The notes: generated from the sequence alone by a model not told the origin. Shown: positions 27,040-36,321, counted from the stretch's first letter. The stretch is DNA of 64,000 nucleotides from Chloroherpetonaceae bacterium (GCA_033763895.1 JANRJQ010000010.1:810146-874145); one strand, 5' to 3'. Made by a program: numbers and translations.

Positions 27040-28272
27040 TTATTTGCAAGTTTGATTCGTGATTTCACCGTTAATGATGACGGTGCAAACATGTGAGGTG
27101 TATTCAAAGGGATCACCGTCAAAAAGAACGAGATCGGCATCTTTACCTTTTTCGATGCTTCCCAATCGTGATTGAAGCCCAAGGATTTCAGCCGCTGAAA
27201 GCGTGATACTTCGAAGCGCGTCCTCGAAACCAAGACCGTTTGAAAGTGTTAAGCCTGCTTCGTAAAGCACAACACGCGTTTTGGGCACATAGGTTTCGTA
27301 ACCACTTTGAATGGCAAATTTGATTCCAGCTGCTTTTAGTTTAGAGGCGGTTTCCATCGAAGCGCTTTTGGCTTCGCCGCCGGTTCTCACCATTGTTGCA
27401 TGAAGAATAACATGCGAGCCTGAAGCTTTTATTTCATTAAGCACAAGCGGCGCTTCGGCGCAGCCATCCAAAATCAGTTTGAACCCAAATTCATTGGCAA
27501 GTCGAATGGCGGTAAGAATGTCATTGGCTTTATGAACTGTGATGAGTGCTCGAAATTTACCATTTAATAAATCGTTGAAAACTTCGAGCTTTAAATCTCG
27601 AGCAGGGCGTTTCGAAGCATCTTTCTCAAGCATTTTTTTTCCATACTCTCTTGCTTTTATGAGCTCTGTTCGGAGCATTGCAATCCCTTTCGCACGAGTT
27701 CCGGGCTTTTTGAAATTCTGCCCTACGAGCGAACCCAAGGTCATCGCAACAGCAAAGCCAGAGTCAATTACAGCGTTTTCTGTTGAACCATTCAGTGTTT
27801 TAACAATAATCGTTTGTCCACTTGCTAAAGCGCCGGGTGCATGACCGGTGTGAAGCGTTGTAATTCCAAAACTTCTTACCCAATCAACCAAAGCTTCTCG
27901 ACCATTGTATGCATCGACAGCTCGAAGTTCCGGTTGAATAGCATCAGAAAGTTCAAGTTGATCTTGATCGTGCGGAGTGTTGTATATCCCCGCAAGGCCG
28001 ACAACCGAGTGAGCATCGATTAAACCGGGCGTGACAACTTTAGCTGTTAAAACCTTGTAACTCGCGGGAATTTTAATTGAATTGGCACTTCCCACCGCTT
28101 CAATTTTTCCTTTGTTTACCAACACAACACCACCAATAAGTTTTGGACCTGATACAGTAAAAACTGTATCTGCTTTAATGGCGATTTGGGCAAAAAGCAA
28201 GTTTTGAGATGAACCAAGAATAAATAGAGGCGTTAAGAATAGAAGCCGTAAACCTTTTGAAAATGATTTCAT
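27040..28272 (-). CDS. Exported amidohydrolase-family protein with lost metal ligands
   Basis: A 410-residue protein with a signal peptide (to about residue 28) and an amidohydrolase fold like its neighbour at 28305-29651. Unlike the neighbour, the HxH metal motif reads DAHSVVG, the later histidine pair reads ILDGCAE and the final acidic motif reads IQSGYET, so three of the expected ligand sites are gone; only the HK in TVHKAND remains. It keeps the flanking GTRAKG, LAAEILGL-like and GKDADLVLFDGDPFE segments. It may be a structural partner of its active paralogue rather than an enzyme. Confidence 0.8.
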   Translation of the reverse strand: MKSFSKGLRLLFLTPLFILGSSQNLLFAQIAIKADTVFTVSGPKLIGGVVLVNKGKIEAVGSANSIKIPASYKVLTAKVVTPGLIDAHSVVGLAGIYNTPHDQDQLELSDAIQPELRAVDAYNGREALVDWVRSFGITTLHTGHAPGALASGQTIIVKTLNGSTENAVIDSGFAVAMTLGSLVGQNFKKPGTRAKGIAMLRTELIKAREYGKKMLEKDASKRPARDLKLEVFNDLLNGKFRALITVHKANDILTAIRLANEFGFKLILDGCAEAPLVLNEIKASGSHVILHATMVRTGGEAKSASMETASKLKAAGIKFAIQSGYETYVPKTRVVLYEAGLTLSNGLGFEDALRSITLSAAEILGLQSRLGSIEKGKDADLVLFDGDPFEYTSHVCTVIINGEITNQTCK

Positions 28273-28304
28273 GTCAATTCTAAAAATGAGTTATTGAATA
28301 GTTT

Positions 28305-29651
28305 TTACTTTGAATTGCTGGTTTGAGAACCTGTTTCTCCATAACCGCCGAGATAGTGGTCAAAAATTTCACCTCGGTAAACCCCATACCCACCGGCAGC
28401 ATATTTTCTAAATTCGGGCAACGCATAATCAAACACATTGGCGCCTTCAACCCAAGTCTGTTCGATTCGGCTGTAAACACTGAGCGGGTCGCCGGAAAGA
28501 ATGATGAAATCGGCATCTTTTCCCGCATCAAGAGATCCGACACGATTTTCAAGCCCAAGCATTTTAGCACCTGCAAGTGTTAGCCCCTCAAGCGCTTTCT
28601 TTTTCGACATTCCAGCACGAACCGCAAGCGCGGCGGAGCGAAGAAAGACGCGGGAATCGGTAACTCCATCGTCGGTATGGAAAGCAACATCAACGCCGGC
28701 GGCTTCGAGCACGGCACCATTTTCATATTTGATTTCTGCGGCTTCAAGTTTTCCGCCCGGTGTATCAAGAATAATGATGGAGCAAGGGATTTTGGCTTCA
28801 GCAATTTCTTTTGCAACCTTCCACGCTTCGCTCACATGATGAAGTACCGGACGATAGCCAAATTCTTTTGCGATACGAATCACGGTGAGAATATCGTCGC
28901 CGCGGTGCGTGTGATGATGAACCGTACGTTTGCCTTCAAGCACTTCCACAAGCGGCTCCATCATGATGTCGCGAGGTGGTAATTTTGAACTATCACCTTT
29001 CGCGGCTTTGATTTTAGATTGATAATCAACGGCTTTTGAATAGAGCTGTCGGATAATGGCAGCCGACTTAGCACGCGTGCCCGGAAAAGGCGATGGGCGA
29101 AGCGGATTTGTCCCATTGGCCATTTTAAGCCCACCAATAATTTCTTTCTGCGGATTCGAGACAAAGAGCATATCGTCAACTTTTCGCGGTTTCTGTCTCA
29201 ATTTAAGATACACGGTTTGACCGCTCATCAAATGACCTGAACCGGGCATCACATTAACGGTTGTGATTCCCCCTGCGCGGGCTTTGTTGAATGTATCATT
29301 GTTTGGATCGATGGTGTCATAAATTCGGACATCGGGATGAATCGGTGCAGAGCCATCACCGCCATCGCCGCCGCCGATATGTGAGTGGGTATCGACAAGC
29401 CCCGGCATAATCACTTTTCCTTTGACATCGTGAATGACGGCATTGGCAGGAATCGCAACACTGCCCGTTTTCCCAACGGCAAGAATCTTTTTCCCCCGTA
29501 TGACCAAATCACCATTCTCAATTGGCTCTCCTGAAATCGGAAAAATTGTTGCCCCGCGAAATACATGAATTTGTTCCGCTTCTTGGGCTGTAACTAAGTT
29601 TTGTTTTACGAGGGAAAGAATGAGAAGAATCAAAGCAAATTTGATTTTCAT
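28305..29651 (-). CDS. Exported amidohydrolase (imidazolonepropionase-like)
   Basis: A 448-residue metal-dependent hydrolase with an N-terminal signal peptide ending near AQEAEQ. The metal site is intact: DTHSHIGGG (HxH), HHHTHRGDD, VLHHVSEAW and AFHTDDGVT. GKDADFIILSGDPL closes the fold, as in imidazolonepropionase-related amidohydrolases. Its periplasmic substrate is unknown; peptides or other amides are likely classes. It begins the pair with the degenerate paralogue 32 bp downstream, and the two were probably produced by tandem duplication. Confidence 0.88.
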   Translation of the reverse strand: MKIKFALILLILSLVKQNLVTAQEAEQIHVFRGATIFPISGEPIENGDLVIRGKKILAVGKTGSVAIPANAVIHDVKGKVIMPGLVDTHSHIGGGDGGDGSAPIHPDVRIYDTIDPNNDTFNKARAGGITTVNVMPGSGHLMSGQTVYLKLRQKPRKVDDMLFVSNPQKEIIGGLKMANGTNPLRPSPFPGTRAKSAAIIRQLYSKAVDYQSKIKAAKGDSSKLPPRDIMMEPLVEVLEGKRTVHHHTHRGDDILTVIRIAKEFGYRPVLHHVSEAWKVAKEIAEAKIPCSIIILDTPGGKLEAAEIKYENGAVLEAAGVDVAFHTDDGVTDSRVFLRSAALAVRAGMSKKKALEGLTLAGAKMLGLENRVGSLDAGKDADFIILSGDPLSVYSRIEQTWVEGANVFDYALPEFRKYAAGGYGVYRGEIFDHYLGGYGETGSQTSNSK

Positions 29652-29791
29652 AAATGCTGGATTAAGTTGATAGAATTCTTAATGTGAAAACTGAAATAAT
29701 TGAGTGAATGTTAATAGCAAATTTCAATTTGACCGATTTTTACTTTTAAGATATATATTCGCTTTTGTTTTTTTTACTGCATTAACTCCCA

Positions 29792-30751
29792 ATGAAAAAA
29801 TCTTTTTATCAAATGAGAATCGTTTGCAAAAACTCAACCTTATCTTTTTTATGGTTGATTGTGATTGTCTCGATGATTTCACCACTTCAATTTTGGGGTT
29901 GTAGCTCCATCAAATCTCTCGACCAAAAAACGGTTTACCTTACCTTGTTTTCTGAATTCGATTCTGAAAGATTGCAAGGCTTTCGGGATGGTCTGAATCT
30001 TATAGATTCTTTGAGAGATACGACGACAATCATTATTGAATATTCTGCATCATTCGACGAAAGCAAAGAAGGTATTGAAGAGAAATACCGAAAACAGTTT
30101 CAAAAAGTGGTGACAATTGACTTAAGAAAACCGTTGGATTTTGGAGAAGAACATTGTTTTGAACCGAAATCGATAATCAACCTAAAGCCTCGATCATTTC
30201 CTTGCGATTCAATAAAACTTGAAAAGTTGCTTTATGCTGTTAAGGCACTCTTTCCTTCCAAGATTCGGCTTGGAGTTGTATGGGTGAGGGATTCGGTAGA
30301 GTCAAACTCACGCAAAAAGAAATTTCAAGAGATAGTTTTTCGAAATGGGTTGGAATTAATCTTGGTGGAATCAGGAGGAGAAAAAGAATTTAAAGGTGCA
30401 TTCAAACAGCTGCTTCGAGAAAAACCACAAATTTACTTCGCGGGGGAATCGCTTGAGCTTCAAGCGAATTTTGAAACTTATGCTGAGTTGCTGACAAGAG
30501 AAAGAATTCCAATTATAACCAAAAACATCAGTTTCCTCTCGCGCGGCGCCTTTGCAGGTTTTGGGTTATTGCCATATCAAGAAGGAAGATTTTCAGCAGA
30601 ATTGCTCAAGAGCGCATCGTTACAAGGCGGGAAAGCATTATCTTCGCCCCCGCACAATCAATTTTATTTTCAGCCAAGTCTTTTAGCGGAGTTTCGAGTT
30701 AAAATTCCCGCTGCTTTTATTGCTTATGAACCACTTCAGAGAAAAAAATGA
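29792..30751 (+). CDS. Lipoprotein resembling ABC-transporter substrate-binding proteins
   Basis: A 319-residue protein. A positively charged start and a hydrophobic stretch (SFLWLIVIVSMIS) end in LQFWGCSS, a plausible lipobox with the cysteine near residue 37. The rest has alternating strand-helix segments of a type I periplasmic-binding fold (TVYLTLFSEFDSERLQGFRDG, then RLGVVWVRDS, then ITKNISFLSRGAFAGFGL), resembling the ABC_sub_bind family. No permease or ATPase gene is near. It overlaps the next start by 4 bp (ATGA). Confidence 0.55.
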   Translation: MKKSFYQMRIVCKNSTLSFLWLIVIVSMISPLQFWGCSSIKSLDQKTVYLTLFSEFDSERLQGFRDGLNLIDSLRDTTTIIIEYSASFDESKEGIEEKYRKQFQKVVTIDLRKPLDFGEEHCFEPKSIINLKPRSFPCDSIKLEKLLYAVKALFPSKIRLGVVWVRDSVESNSRKKKFQEIVFRNGLELILVESGGEKEFKGAFKQLLREKPQIYFAGESLELQANFETYAELLTRERIPIITKNISFLSRGAFAGFGLLPYQEGRFSAELLKSASLQGGKALSSPPHNQFYFQPSLLAEFRVKIPAAFIAYEPLQRKK

Positions 30752-31053
30752 AAACAGCTTTACTTCATTCGGATCAAATCCAAGAAGCCTTGAATTCACT
30801 GCCTGAATGGGCAATTGAAGGCAACAAAATCGTTCGCTTAGTAAAATATCCCTATCTAAAAAATGAACCGAGCCCTTTTATGAAAGGGCTCTATCTCTGT
30901 GAGCGAATCGCCGGACTCGCCGAATCGGCCGATCATCATCCCGATATTTTATTGACATACCCGTTGGTAAAAATTGAACTCACTACCCACGATTCCGGTG
31001 GAATTACCATAAGAGATATCGAACTTGCAAAAAAAATCAATTCAATTATTTAA
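30748..31053 (+). CDS. 4a-hydroxytetrahydrobiopterin dehydratase (PCD/DCoH)
   Basis: A 101-residue enzyme that dehydrates 4a-hydroxytetrahydrobiopterin, recycling the pterin cofactor. The catalytic histidines are in ESADHHPDI, and LTTHDSGGIT completes the conserved C-terminal motif. Pterin-dependent hydroxylases are not in this window, so its partner is elsewhere. Translationally coupled (ATGA) to the lipoprotein gene upstream, and 11 bp from the phosphatase gene downstream. Confidence 0.92.
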   Translation: MKTALLHSDQIQEALNSLPEWAIEGNKIVRLVKYPYLKNEPSPFMKGLYLCERIAGLAESADHHPDILLTYPLVKIELTTHDSGGITIRDIELAKKINSII

Positions 31054-31064
31054 CTCCCTCACGC

Positions 31065-31847
31065 ATGTTTTCAGAAGAATTAGAACTCGCTCTCGACGCA
31101 TCACGCGAAGCCGGAAAAATTGCAATGAGCTTTTATAGAAACCGCTATTTAGAAGTAATGACAAAGCGCGATGCCTCACCGGTAACAAAAGCCGATCAAG
31201 AATCAGAAAAGAAAATCACCTCGCTCATCAAAAAGAAATTCCCAAACGATGAAATTTTGGGCGAAGAATTTGGAAGCTCAAAATCAAAAAAATCGAAGAC
31301 GAGCCAAAAACGAAAGTGGATTATAGACCCGATTGACGGCACAAAATCATTCATCCACGGCGTTCCGCTTTTTGGGATGATGATTGGTTTTGAGATTGAT
31401 GATACACCGACGGTGGGCGTTGTGCATTTTCCGGCTTTGGGTGAAACCTATTACGCCGAAAAAGGTCAAGGTGCCTTTCGAAACCTACAGAGACTTTCTG
31501 TCTCGAAAATTTCAACATTCAGCGAAGCGACACTGCTTTTAACCTCGCCTGAATACTTGACAGAAGAAGCAAAAACGCATCCATTTTACGCCTTGCGGGA
31601 CGAGGCGAAATTGGTGCGCATGTGGGGTGATTGTTACGGACACTGCCTTGTTGCTGCGGGTGAAGCCGATTTAATGATAGACCCAAAAATGAACCCTTGG
31701 GATTGCGCGGCGCTTCTGCCGATTCTGACCGAAGCAGGTGGTAAAATTTTTGATTTCAAAGGGAAGTATCATAGCTATGGCGGAAGCCTTGTGAGTGCCA
31801 ATGCCGCACTTGGAAAAGTAATGCTTTCAATGATTTCCAAACACTAA
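31065..31847 (+). CDS. Inositol monophosphatase family phosphatase (HisN-like)
   Basis: A 260-residue Mg-dependent, Li-sensitive-type phosphatase. Metal ligands appear in GEEFG, DPIDGTKSF and NPWDCAALLP. The overall pattern, including KRDASPVTKADQESEK, is that of histidinol-phosphate phosphatase or related enzymes; IMPase and CysQ are alternatives, since the family is hard to split by sequence alone. No his genes are adjacent. Confidence 0.85.
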   Translation: MFSEELELALDASREAGKIAMSFYRNRYLEVMTKRDASPVTKADQESEKKITSLIKKKFPNDEILGEEFGSSKSKKSKTSQKRKWIIDPIDGTKSFIHGVPLFGMMIGFEIDDTPTVGVVHFPALGETYYAEKGQGAFRNLQRLSVSKISTFSEATLLLTSPEYLTEEAKTHPFYALRDEAKLVRMWGDCYGHCLVAAGEADLMIDPKMNPWDCAALLPILTEAGGKIFDFKGKYHSYGGSLVSANAALGKVMLSMISKH

Positions 31848-31887
31848 AAAATAGATTTAGAAACGAAGTTTATCTCACGATTCATCA

Positions 31888-33900
31888 ATGCTTGAAGCAA
31901 GAAATTTATACTTAACCATAGGAACAAAAGAACTTTTCAAAGACTCCTCCTTTCGAATTGGCGATACCGATAAGGTTGGGCTTGTTGGGCTGAACGGCGC
32001 AGGAAAATCAACCCTTCTTAAATTTCTTGCCGGCGAAATGCCCTCCCAAACGCTTCATACTGAAGGGCAAATTTTGAAATCCGCCTCAACCAAAATCGGC
32101 TACCTTCCGCAAGAAATTTCTTTTGAAGCCGAGCTTGAAAAAACGGCGATGGAATATGCGTTGGAAGCCAATGCGGAACTACATCTTTTGGGAAAGAAAA
32201 TTTCTGAGATGGAAATTCAATTGGCTGAAAACACCGATCACGAAAGTGATGCATACGCTAAACTGATTGAACGGTTTTCGGAAGCTACCGAGCGATTCGA
32301 TCACTTGGGCGGTTATAAAATGCAAGGTGATGCCGAAAAGGTGTTGATTGGATTGGGCTTTTCAAAAGAAGACTTCGAAAAAAAGGTCAAGGAGTTTTCG
32401 GGTGGATGGCAAATGCGGCTGCTAATTACGAAGCTACTTTTGAGCAAACCCACGCTGCTGTTTTTGGATGAACCAACCAACCACTTGGATATCGATTCAC
32501 TCCATTGGCTCGAAAATTATCTCCTTGATTTCGATGGCGGGTATATCATTATCTCGCACGACCGTTTCTTTTTGGATAAGCTCACCACCAAAACGCTCGA
32601 AATCAGCTTAAAGAGAATCACAGAATACAAAGGCAATTACACTTTCTTCGAAAAGGATAAAGCTGAGCGTTATGAAATTCAAATGGCGAAATTGGAGAAT
32701 GATCAAAAGAAAATTGAGCATCTGCAAAAGTTCGTCACGCGCTTTAAGGCAAAGGCAACAAAGGCCACCCAAGCGCAAAGCCGCATGCGGATGATTGAAA
32801 AACTGCAAGAAAATTTGGAAGCCCCAGAGCAAGACCTTTCGCAGATTTCATTTCGTTTCCCTAAAGCTTTGCCTTCAGGAAAATTGGTGATGACATTAGA
32901 AGGGATTTATAAGGTATATCCGATTCCAACCGGAGGCACAAAAATTGTCTTTAACGATCTCTCGTTGGAAATCAACCGCGGCGATCGCATTGCAATTGTA
33001 GGTTCAAACGGGGCAGGAAAATCAACCTTCTGTAAAATTCTTACCGAAGAAACTGACTTTCAAGGCAAGCGCAATGTGGGTCATAATGTGAGTATCGGTT
33101 ACTATGCACAGCATCAAGCAGAACTCTTGGATACCAATAAAACCGTGCTTCAAGAAATGCTTGACCACGCGCCAGACTCGGAAGCGCGTAAATCGGTACG
33201 CGATATTCTTGGCTGCTTTCTCTTTTCCGGAGACTCCGTTGAAAAGAGAATTGGTGTGCTTTCAGGCGGTGAGAAATCGCGCGTGGCACTTGCGAAACTT
33301 TTACTTCAGGCTTCAAACCTCTTGATTCTTGACGAGCCGACAAACCACTTGGATATGCGCTCGAAAGAAATGCTGATTGAATCGCTTGAAAATTATGACG
33401 GAACCCTGCTCATCGTCTCTCACGATCGGTACTTTTTGGATTCACTGGTGGATAAGGTTTTTTATGTCAAAAAGGGCGGCGTAAAAACTTATCTCAATTC
33501 CTATCAAGAGTTTTTGCAAAAGCTTGAAGCGGAATACGCCGAGCAAGATGCTGCAGCGAAAGACGCAACAAAAAAATCAAATGCTCCTAAACCGGCTGAA
33601 CCCGTAAAAACAAATACACAAGGCGCAAATAAACCGCAAGCCTCCACAACGAATGGCTCAGCATCGAAGCCGGCAAATGGTCAAGAGAAATCACTGACAG
33701 CGGCGAATTCAAAACAAGTGTCAAAGATTGAATCGAAAATTAATAAGTTGGAAGATGAAAAGATGAAATTGGAATCAATAATGGCAGATGCCGATTTCTA
33801 CCGCGATTCGCAAAAATCAAAAACCACGCTTGCAAGCTATCAATCGACGGTTGTTGAACTCAATGCGCTTTATGCAGAGTGGGAAAAACTCAACGCCTAA
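31888..33900 (+). CDS. ABC-F family ATP-binding protein
   Basis: A soluble ABC protein of 670 residues with two ATPase modules and no membrane part. First module: GLNGAGKST, FSGGWQMR, FLDEPTNHLD. Second module: GSNGAGKST, LSGGEKSR, ILDEPTNHLD. Between them is the ARE/linker region of about 80 residues rich in K/Q/E, and the tail is a Pro/Ala/Thr-rich linker followed by a C-terminal coiled coil (SKIESKINKLEDEKMKLE). ABC-F proteins act on the ribosome, rescuing stalls or protecting from antibiotics; the Uup-like C-terminal coil favours a housekeeping type. Confidence 0.9.
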   Translation: MLEARNLYLTIGTKELFKDSSFRIGDTDKVGLVGLNGAGKSTLLKFLAGEMPSQTLHTEGQILKSASTKIGYLPQEISFEAELEKTAMEYALEANAELHLLGKKISEMEIQLAENTDHESDAYAKLIERFSEATERFDHLGGYKMQGDAEKVLIGLGFSKEDFEKKVKEFSGGWQMRLLITKLLLSKPTLLFLDEPTNHLDIDSLHWLENYLLDFDGGYIIISHDRFFLDKLTTKTLEISLKRITEYKGNYTFFEKDKAERYEIQMAKLENDQKKIEHLQKFVTRFKAKATKATQAQSRMRMIEKLQENLEAPEQDLSQISFRFPKALPSGKLVMTLEGIYKVYPIPTGGTKIVFNDLSLEINRGDRIAIVGSNGAGKSTFCKILTEETDFQGKRNVGHNVSIGYYAQHQAELLDTNKTVLQEMLDHAPDSEARKSVRDILGCFLFSGDSVEKRIGVLSGGEKSRVALAKLLLQASNLLILDEPTNHLDMRSKEMLIESLENYDGTLLIVSHDRYFLDSLVDKVFYVKKGGVKTYLNSYQEFLQKLEAEYAEQDAAAKDATKKSNAPKPAEPVKTNTQGANKPQASTTNGSASKPANGQEKSLTAANSKQVSKIESKINKLEDEKMKLESIMADADFYRDSQKSKTTLASYQSTVVELNALYAEWEKLNA

Positions 33901-33912
33901 CCAATAACATCA

Positions 33913-35268
33913 ATGGCATACGATTTTAATGAGGTGATTGAAACGCTCCGAATGACGGAGGTTGAGCACTTCGATATTCGCACCGTGACACTCGGCGTTA
34001 GCCTGCGAGATTGTGCCACGCATAGCCTTGAGCTTGCAAAAGAAAAAATCCGCACGAAGATTATGCGCCGTGCTGAAAAGCATTTATCTGCCGCTGCGGA
34101 AGTTGAACACATGTTTGGCATTCGAATTGCCAATAAACGCCTATCCATCACACCGCTTTCGATTCCCTTCGATCAATTTCGTGAGCATGAATTGATTGAA
34201 CTCGGCGTGGTGCTCGATCGCTGCGCTGAAGAGCTTGGGGTTGATTTCATCGGTGGCTATTCGGCCTTGGTTGAAAAGGGAATGACCGATGGCGAGCTCG
34301 CATTAATTCGCTCCGTGCCAGAAATGATGAGGCGCACGAAGCATATTTGCTCCAGCATCAATGTCGCGACAACCAAAGCAGGCATTAATATGAACGCCGT
34401 TTATGAGGTGGCGAAAATGATTAAGCACCTTTCGGCCCATACGCCGCGGGCTGAAGGCTGCTGTAAGTTTGTGGCATTTTGCAATGTACCGGAAGACAAT
34501 CCATTTGTTGCGGGTGCGTTTCACGGCATCAGCGAGCCCGATGTCACGCTCAATGTTGGCATTTCCGGTCCGGGTGTGGTGCTTTCAGCAATCCGCGAAG
34601 CAGGGCAGTGCGATTTCCCCACACTTGCCGAAGTTATCAAGCGCACCGCATTTAAGATAACCCGTGCCGGCGAACTCATTGGAAGAAAAGTGGCAGAGAA
34701 GGAAGGCATCCCTTTCGGCATCGTGGATATTTCACTTGCGCCGACACCGGCTTGGGGCGATAGCATCGCCGAGATTTTAGAAGCAATCGGCGTTGAAGCC
34801 GTCGGCGCACCGGGCACGACAGCAGCGTTGATGCTCTTGAATGATAGCGTCAAAAAAGGCGGGATGATGGCGAGCGCTTTTGTCGGCGGAATGTCTGGCG
34901 CGTTTATTCCGGTTTCAGAAGATGCAGCGATGATTCGCGGGGTGGAGATGGGCTCGCTTTCAATTGAAAAACTTGAGGCGATGACAAGCGTCTGCTGTGT
35001 CGGGCTTGATATGGTGGCGGTTCCGGGCGATACAAGCGCAGAAACCCTTGCAGGAATTATTGCCGATGAATGTGCAATTGGTGTTTCAAACAACAAAACA
35101 ACAGCCGTTCGGATTATTGTACCGCCCGGCGCGAAAGTCGGCGATACCATTGATTACGGCGGGCTGCTTGGAAAAGCCATTATTATGCCTGTGAGTCAAT
35201 TCAGCTCAAAAGGTTTTGTCACTCGCGGAGGCCGCATTCCTGCCACTACCCGTGCAATGAGTAATTGA
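33913..35268 (+). CDS. PFL family protein, DUF711 (UPF0210)
   Basis: A 451-residue protein with the conserved length and Gly/Ala-rich pattern of DUF711, including FVGGMSGAFIPVSEDAAMI and CCVGLDMVAVPGDTS. The family resembles pyruvate formate-lyase in fold but its reaction is unknown; no glycine-radical activation motif is visible here. Locally higher in G+C than the cassette region that begins 90 bp after it. A terminator follows its stop. Confidence 0.9.
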   Translation: MAYDFNEVIETLRMTEVEHFDIRTVTLGVSLRDCATHSLELAKEKIRTKIMRRAEKHLSAAAEVEHMFGIRIANKRLSITPLSIPFDQFREHELIELGVVLDRCAEELGVDFIGGYSALVEKGMTDGELALIRSVPEMMRRTKHICSSINVATTKAGINMNAVYEVAKMIKHLSAHTPRAEGCCKFVAFCNVPEDNPFVAGAFHGISEPDVTLNVGISGPGVVLSAIREAGQCDFPTLAEVIKRTAFKITRAGELIGRKVAEKEGIPFGIVDISLAPTPAWGDSIAEILEAIGVEAVGAPGTTAALMLLNDSVKKGGMMASAFVGGMSGAFIPVSEDAAMIRGVEMGSLSIEKLEAMTSVCCVGLDMVAVPGDTSAETLAGIIADECAIGVSNNKTTAVRIIVPPGAKVGDTIDYGGLLGKAIIMPVSQFSSKGFVTRGGRIPATTRAMSN

Positions 35269-35290
35269 GCGGATATTCCATTTGTTCATT

Positions 35291-35317
35291 AAAGGCAGCT
35301 AAGGCTGCTTTTTTTTA
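35291..35317 (+). terminator. Rho-independent terminator after the DUF711 gene
   Basis: GCAGC / GCTGC stem extended by AAA/TTT pairs and a G-T wobble, with a TAAG loop and a run of eight T. It marks the end of the core-gene segment to the left of the cassette array. Confidence 0.8.
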
Positions 35318-35354
35318 TTTGATAAGTTTTCTTGGCATATCAGGAGTAGAATGG

Positions 35355-35479
35355 CGAGGGGCTTTGCGAAGTGGCGGATTTCGGAGCACTACACTGTCAA
35401 CCAGCTATGAACTTGAATAGAAGCACAAAGCTTCAAGTTTGCATTTCACCCCGACTGATGAAAAACCCGTGTTATGTGC
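35355..35479 (-). repeat. attC-like site S1 (array left end)
   Basis: Left arm GGGGCTTTGCGAAGTGGCGG, right arm CCCCGACTGATGAAAAACCC ending in GTTATGTGC. The left outer end lacks the ATAACG bases seen in S2, so the boundary with the chromosome is degenerate. About 84 of 101 central positions match S3b in a hand alignment. It lies 25 bp after the stop of the VOC gene. Confidence 0.7.
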
Positions 35480-35503
35480 ATACCCTTTTCTGTCAATCAG
35501 TTT

Positions 35504-35920
35504 TTACTCTACGTTTTCGTAAAAAGTCAGTAAGTTTCCGTATAAGTCCAAAGTTGGAAATTCCCTTGTTCCGTAATATGTTGTTTCTATTTCCGACTTT
35601 TCGTTGTGAAGCACATTTTTTGCTTTCAGTTCGTTATACAGTTCGTCAATCCCTTTCACTTCAATTCTGCAACTGTGTGTTCCTGCCAAAAAACTTTCTG
35701 ATCCACTACTGATTGGTTTTAGAAACAGAAATATGCTTTTCCATTTCCAACTGTTATTACAGGAAGCCCACAAATGCAGTTCAATGTCGCCCCGAACTAA
35801 AATTGCAAAAGTTTCTTCCTTGTGTCGGCAGTCAAACCCGAATTTGTTCTTGTAAAACTCAACCGATTTGTCAATCTGTCGGACGGGGAACGCTGGTATC
35901 GTTTTTAATAATTTTGTCAT
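35504..35920 (-). CDS. VOC family protein, bleomycin-resistance-like (cassette gene)
   Basis: A 138-residue protein of the vicinal-oxygen-chelate superfamily closest by eye to bleomycin-binding resistance proteins: FPVRQIDKSVEFYKNKFGF at the start, ELHLWAS, SGSESFLAGTHSCRIEV, and TLDLYGNLLTFYE at the end, in the order seen in that family. Such proteins sequester bleomycin-type glycopeptides as a dimer. Actual binding is untested. The gene occupies nearly all of a unit bounded by GTTATGTGC (35471) and GCACATAAC (35954), 34 bp before the start and 25 bp after the stop. Confidence 0.75.
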   Translation of the reverse strand: MTKLLKTIPAFPVRQIDKSVEFYKNKFGFDCRHKEETFAILVRGDIELHLWASCNNSWKWKSIFLFLKPISSGSESFLAGTHSCRIEVKGIDELYNELKAKNVLHNEKSEIETTYYGTREFPTLDLYGNLLTFYENVE

Positions 35921-35953
35921 CGGTTTGTCCTTTTACGGTGTCTTCTTAGGGTT

Positions 35954-36090
35954 GCACATAACGGTTTCGGGCTTTGCGTTCGGGCGGGTTTCGGAGCACA
36001 AAAGCTTGTTTTATTACTGATGTTTAATAGAATTACTACCGTTGAGTTTTGCACTTCAACCCGCCTGACGCAAAACCCTTGTTATAGGGT
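35954..36090 (-). repeat. attC-like site S2
   Basis: The best-preserved site. The left arm reads ATAACGGTTTCGGGCTTTGC, then GGCGGGTTTC; the right arm reads CAACCCGCCTGACGCAAAAC, then CCTTGTTAT. GGCGGGTT and GGGCTTTGCGT pair with AACCCGCC and ACGCAAAACCC with a few unpaired bases, as in folded attC sites, around a central region of about 50 bp without long stems. Confidence 0.75.
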
Positions 36091-36094
36091 GTTT

Positions 36095-36292
36095 TTATTT
36101 GTTTGTTATTACTTCTACATTTCTACCAAGCGTTTTAAATCTAACACCGTTGCTTTGCAAAACAGTTATTGTAATGTGTCTAGTTTTGCTCGTTTTTAGG
36201 TCTTGTACAATACCTGATTTCCCCTTATGTGTTCCGCCAATGACGATACAATGGTCTCCGTTCTTTAATTTTTGGGTTTTAGAATTGTCCAT
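36095..36292 (-). CDS. Small KOW-domain protein (cassette gene)
   Basis: A 65-residue protein from the ATG at 36292. GDHCIVIGGTHKGKSGIVQDL is a KOW motif (the beta-strand pair found in NusG, ribosomal L24 and L26), followed by ITITVLQSNGVRFKTLGRNVEV. The KOW fold binds RNA or ribosomal surfaces; a stand-alone protein this short has no assigned job. The stop lies only 5 bp from site S2, the tight spacing expected of a cassette gene. Confidence 0.65.
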   Translation of the reverse strand: MDNSKTQKLKNGDHCIVIGGTHKGKSGIVQDLKTSKTRHITITVLQSNGVRFKTLGRNVEVITNK

Positions 36293-36321
36293 ATCATTTG
36301 CTTTCAATTATTTTATTAATG

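Noticed and set aside
28501-28839. 112-codon + strand ORF inside the amidohydrolase gene
   Set aside because: It lies antisense within an intact enzyme gene and arises from its codon pattern.
35371-35712. 113-codon + strand ORF over site S1
   Set aside because: It spans the palindrome and runs antisense through the VOC gene; no recognisable protein.
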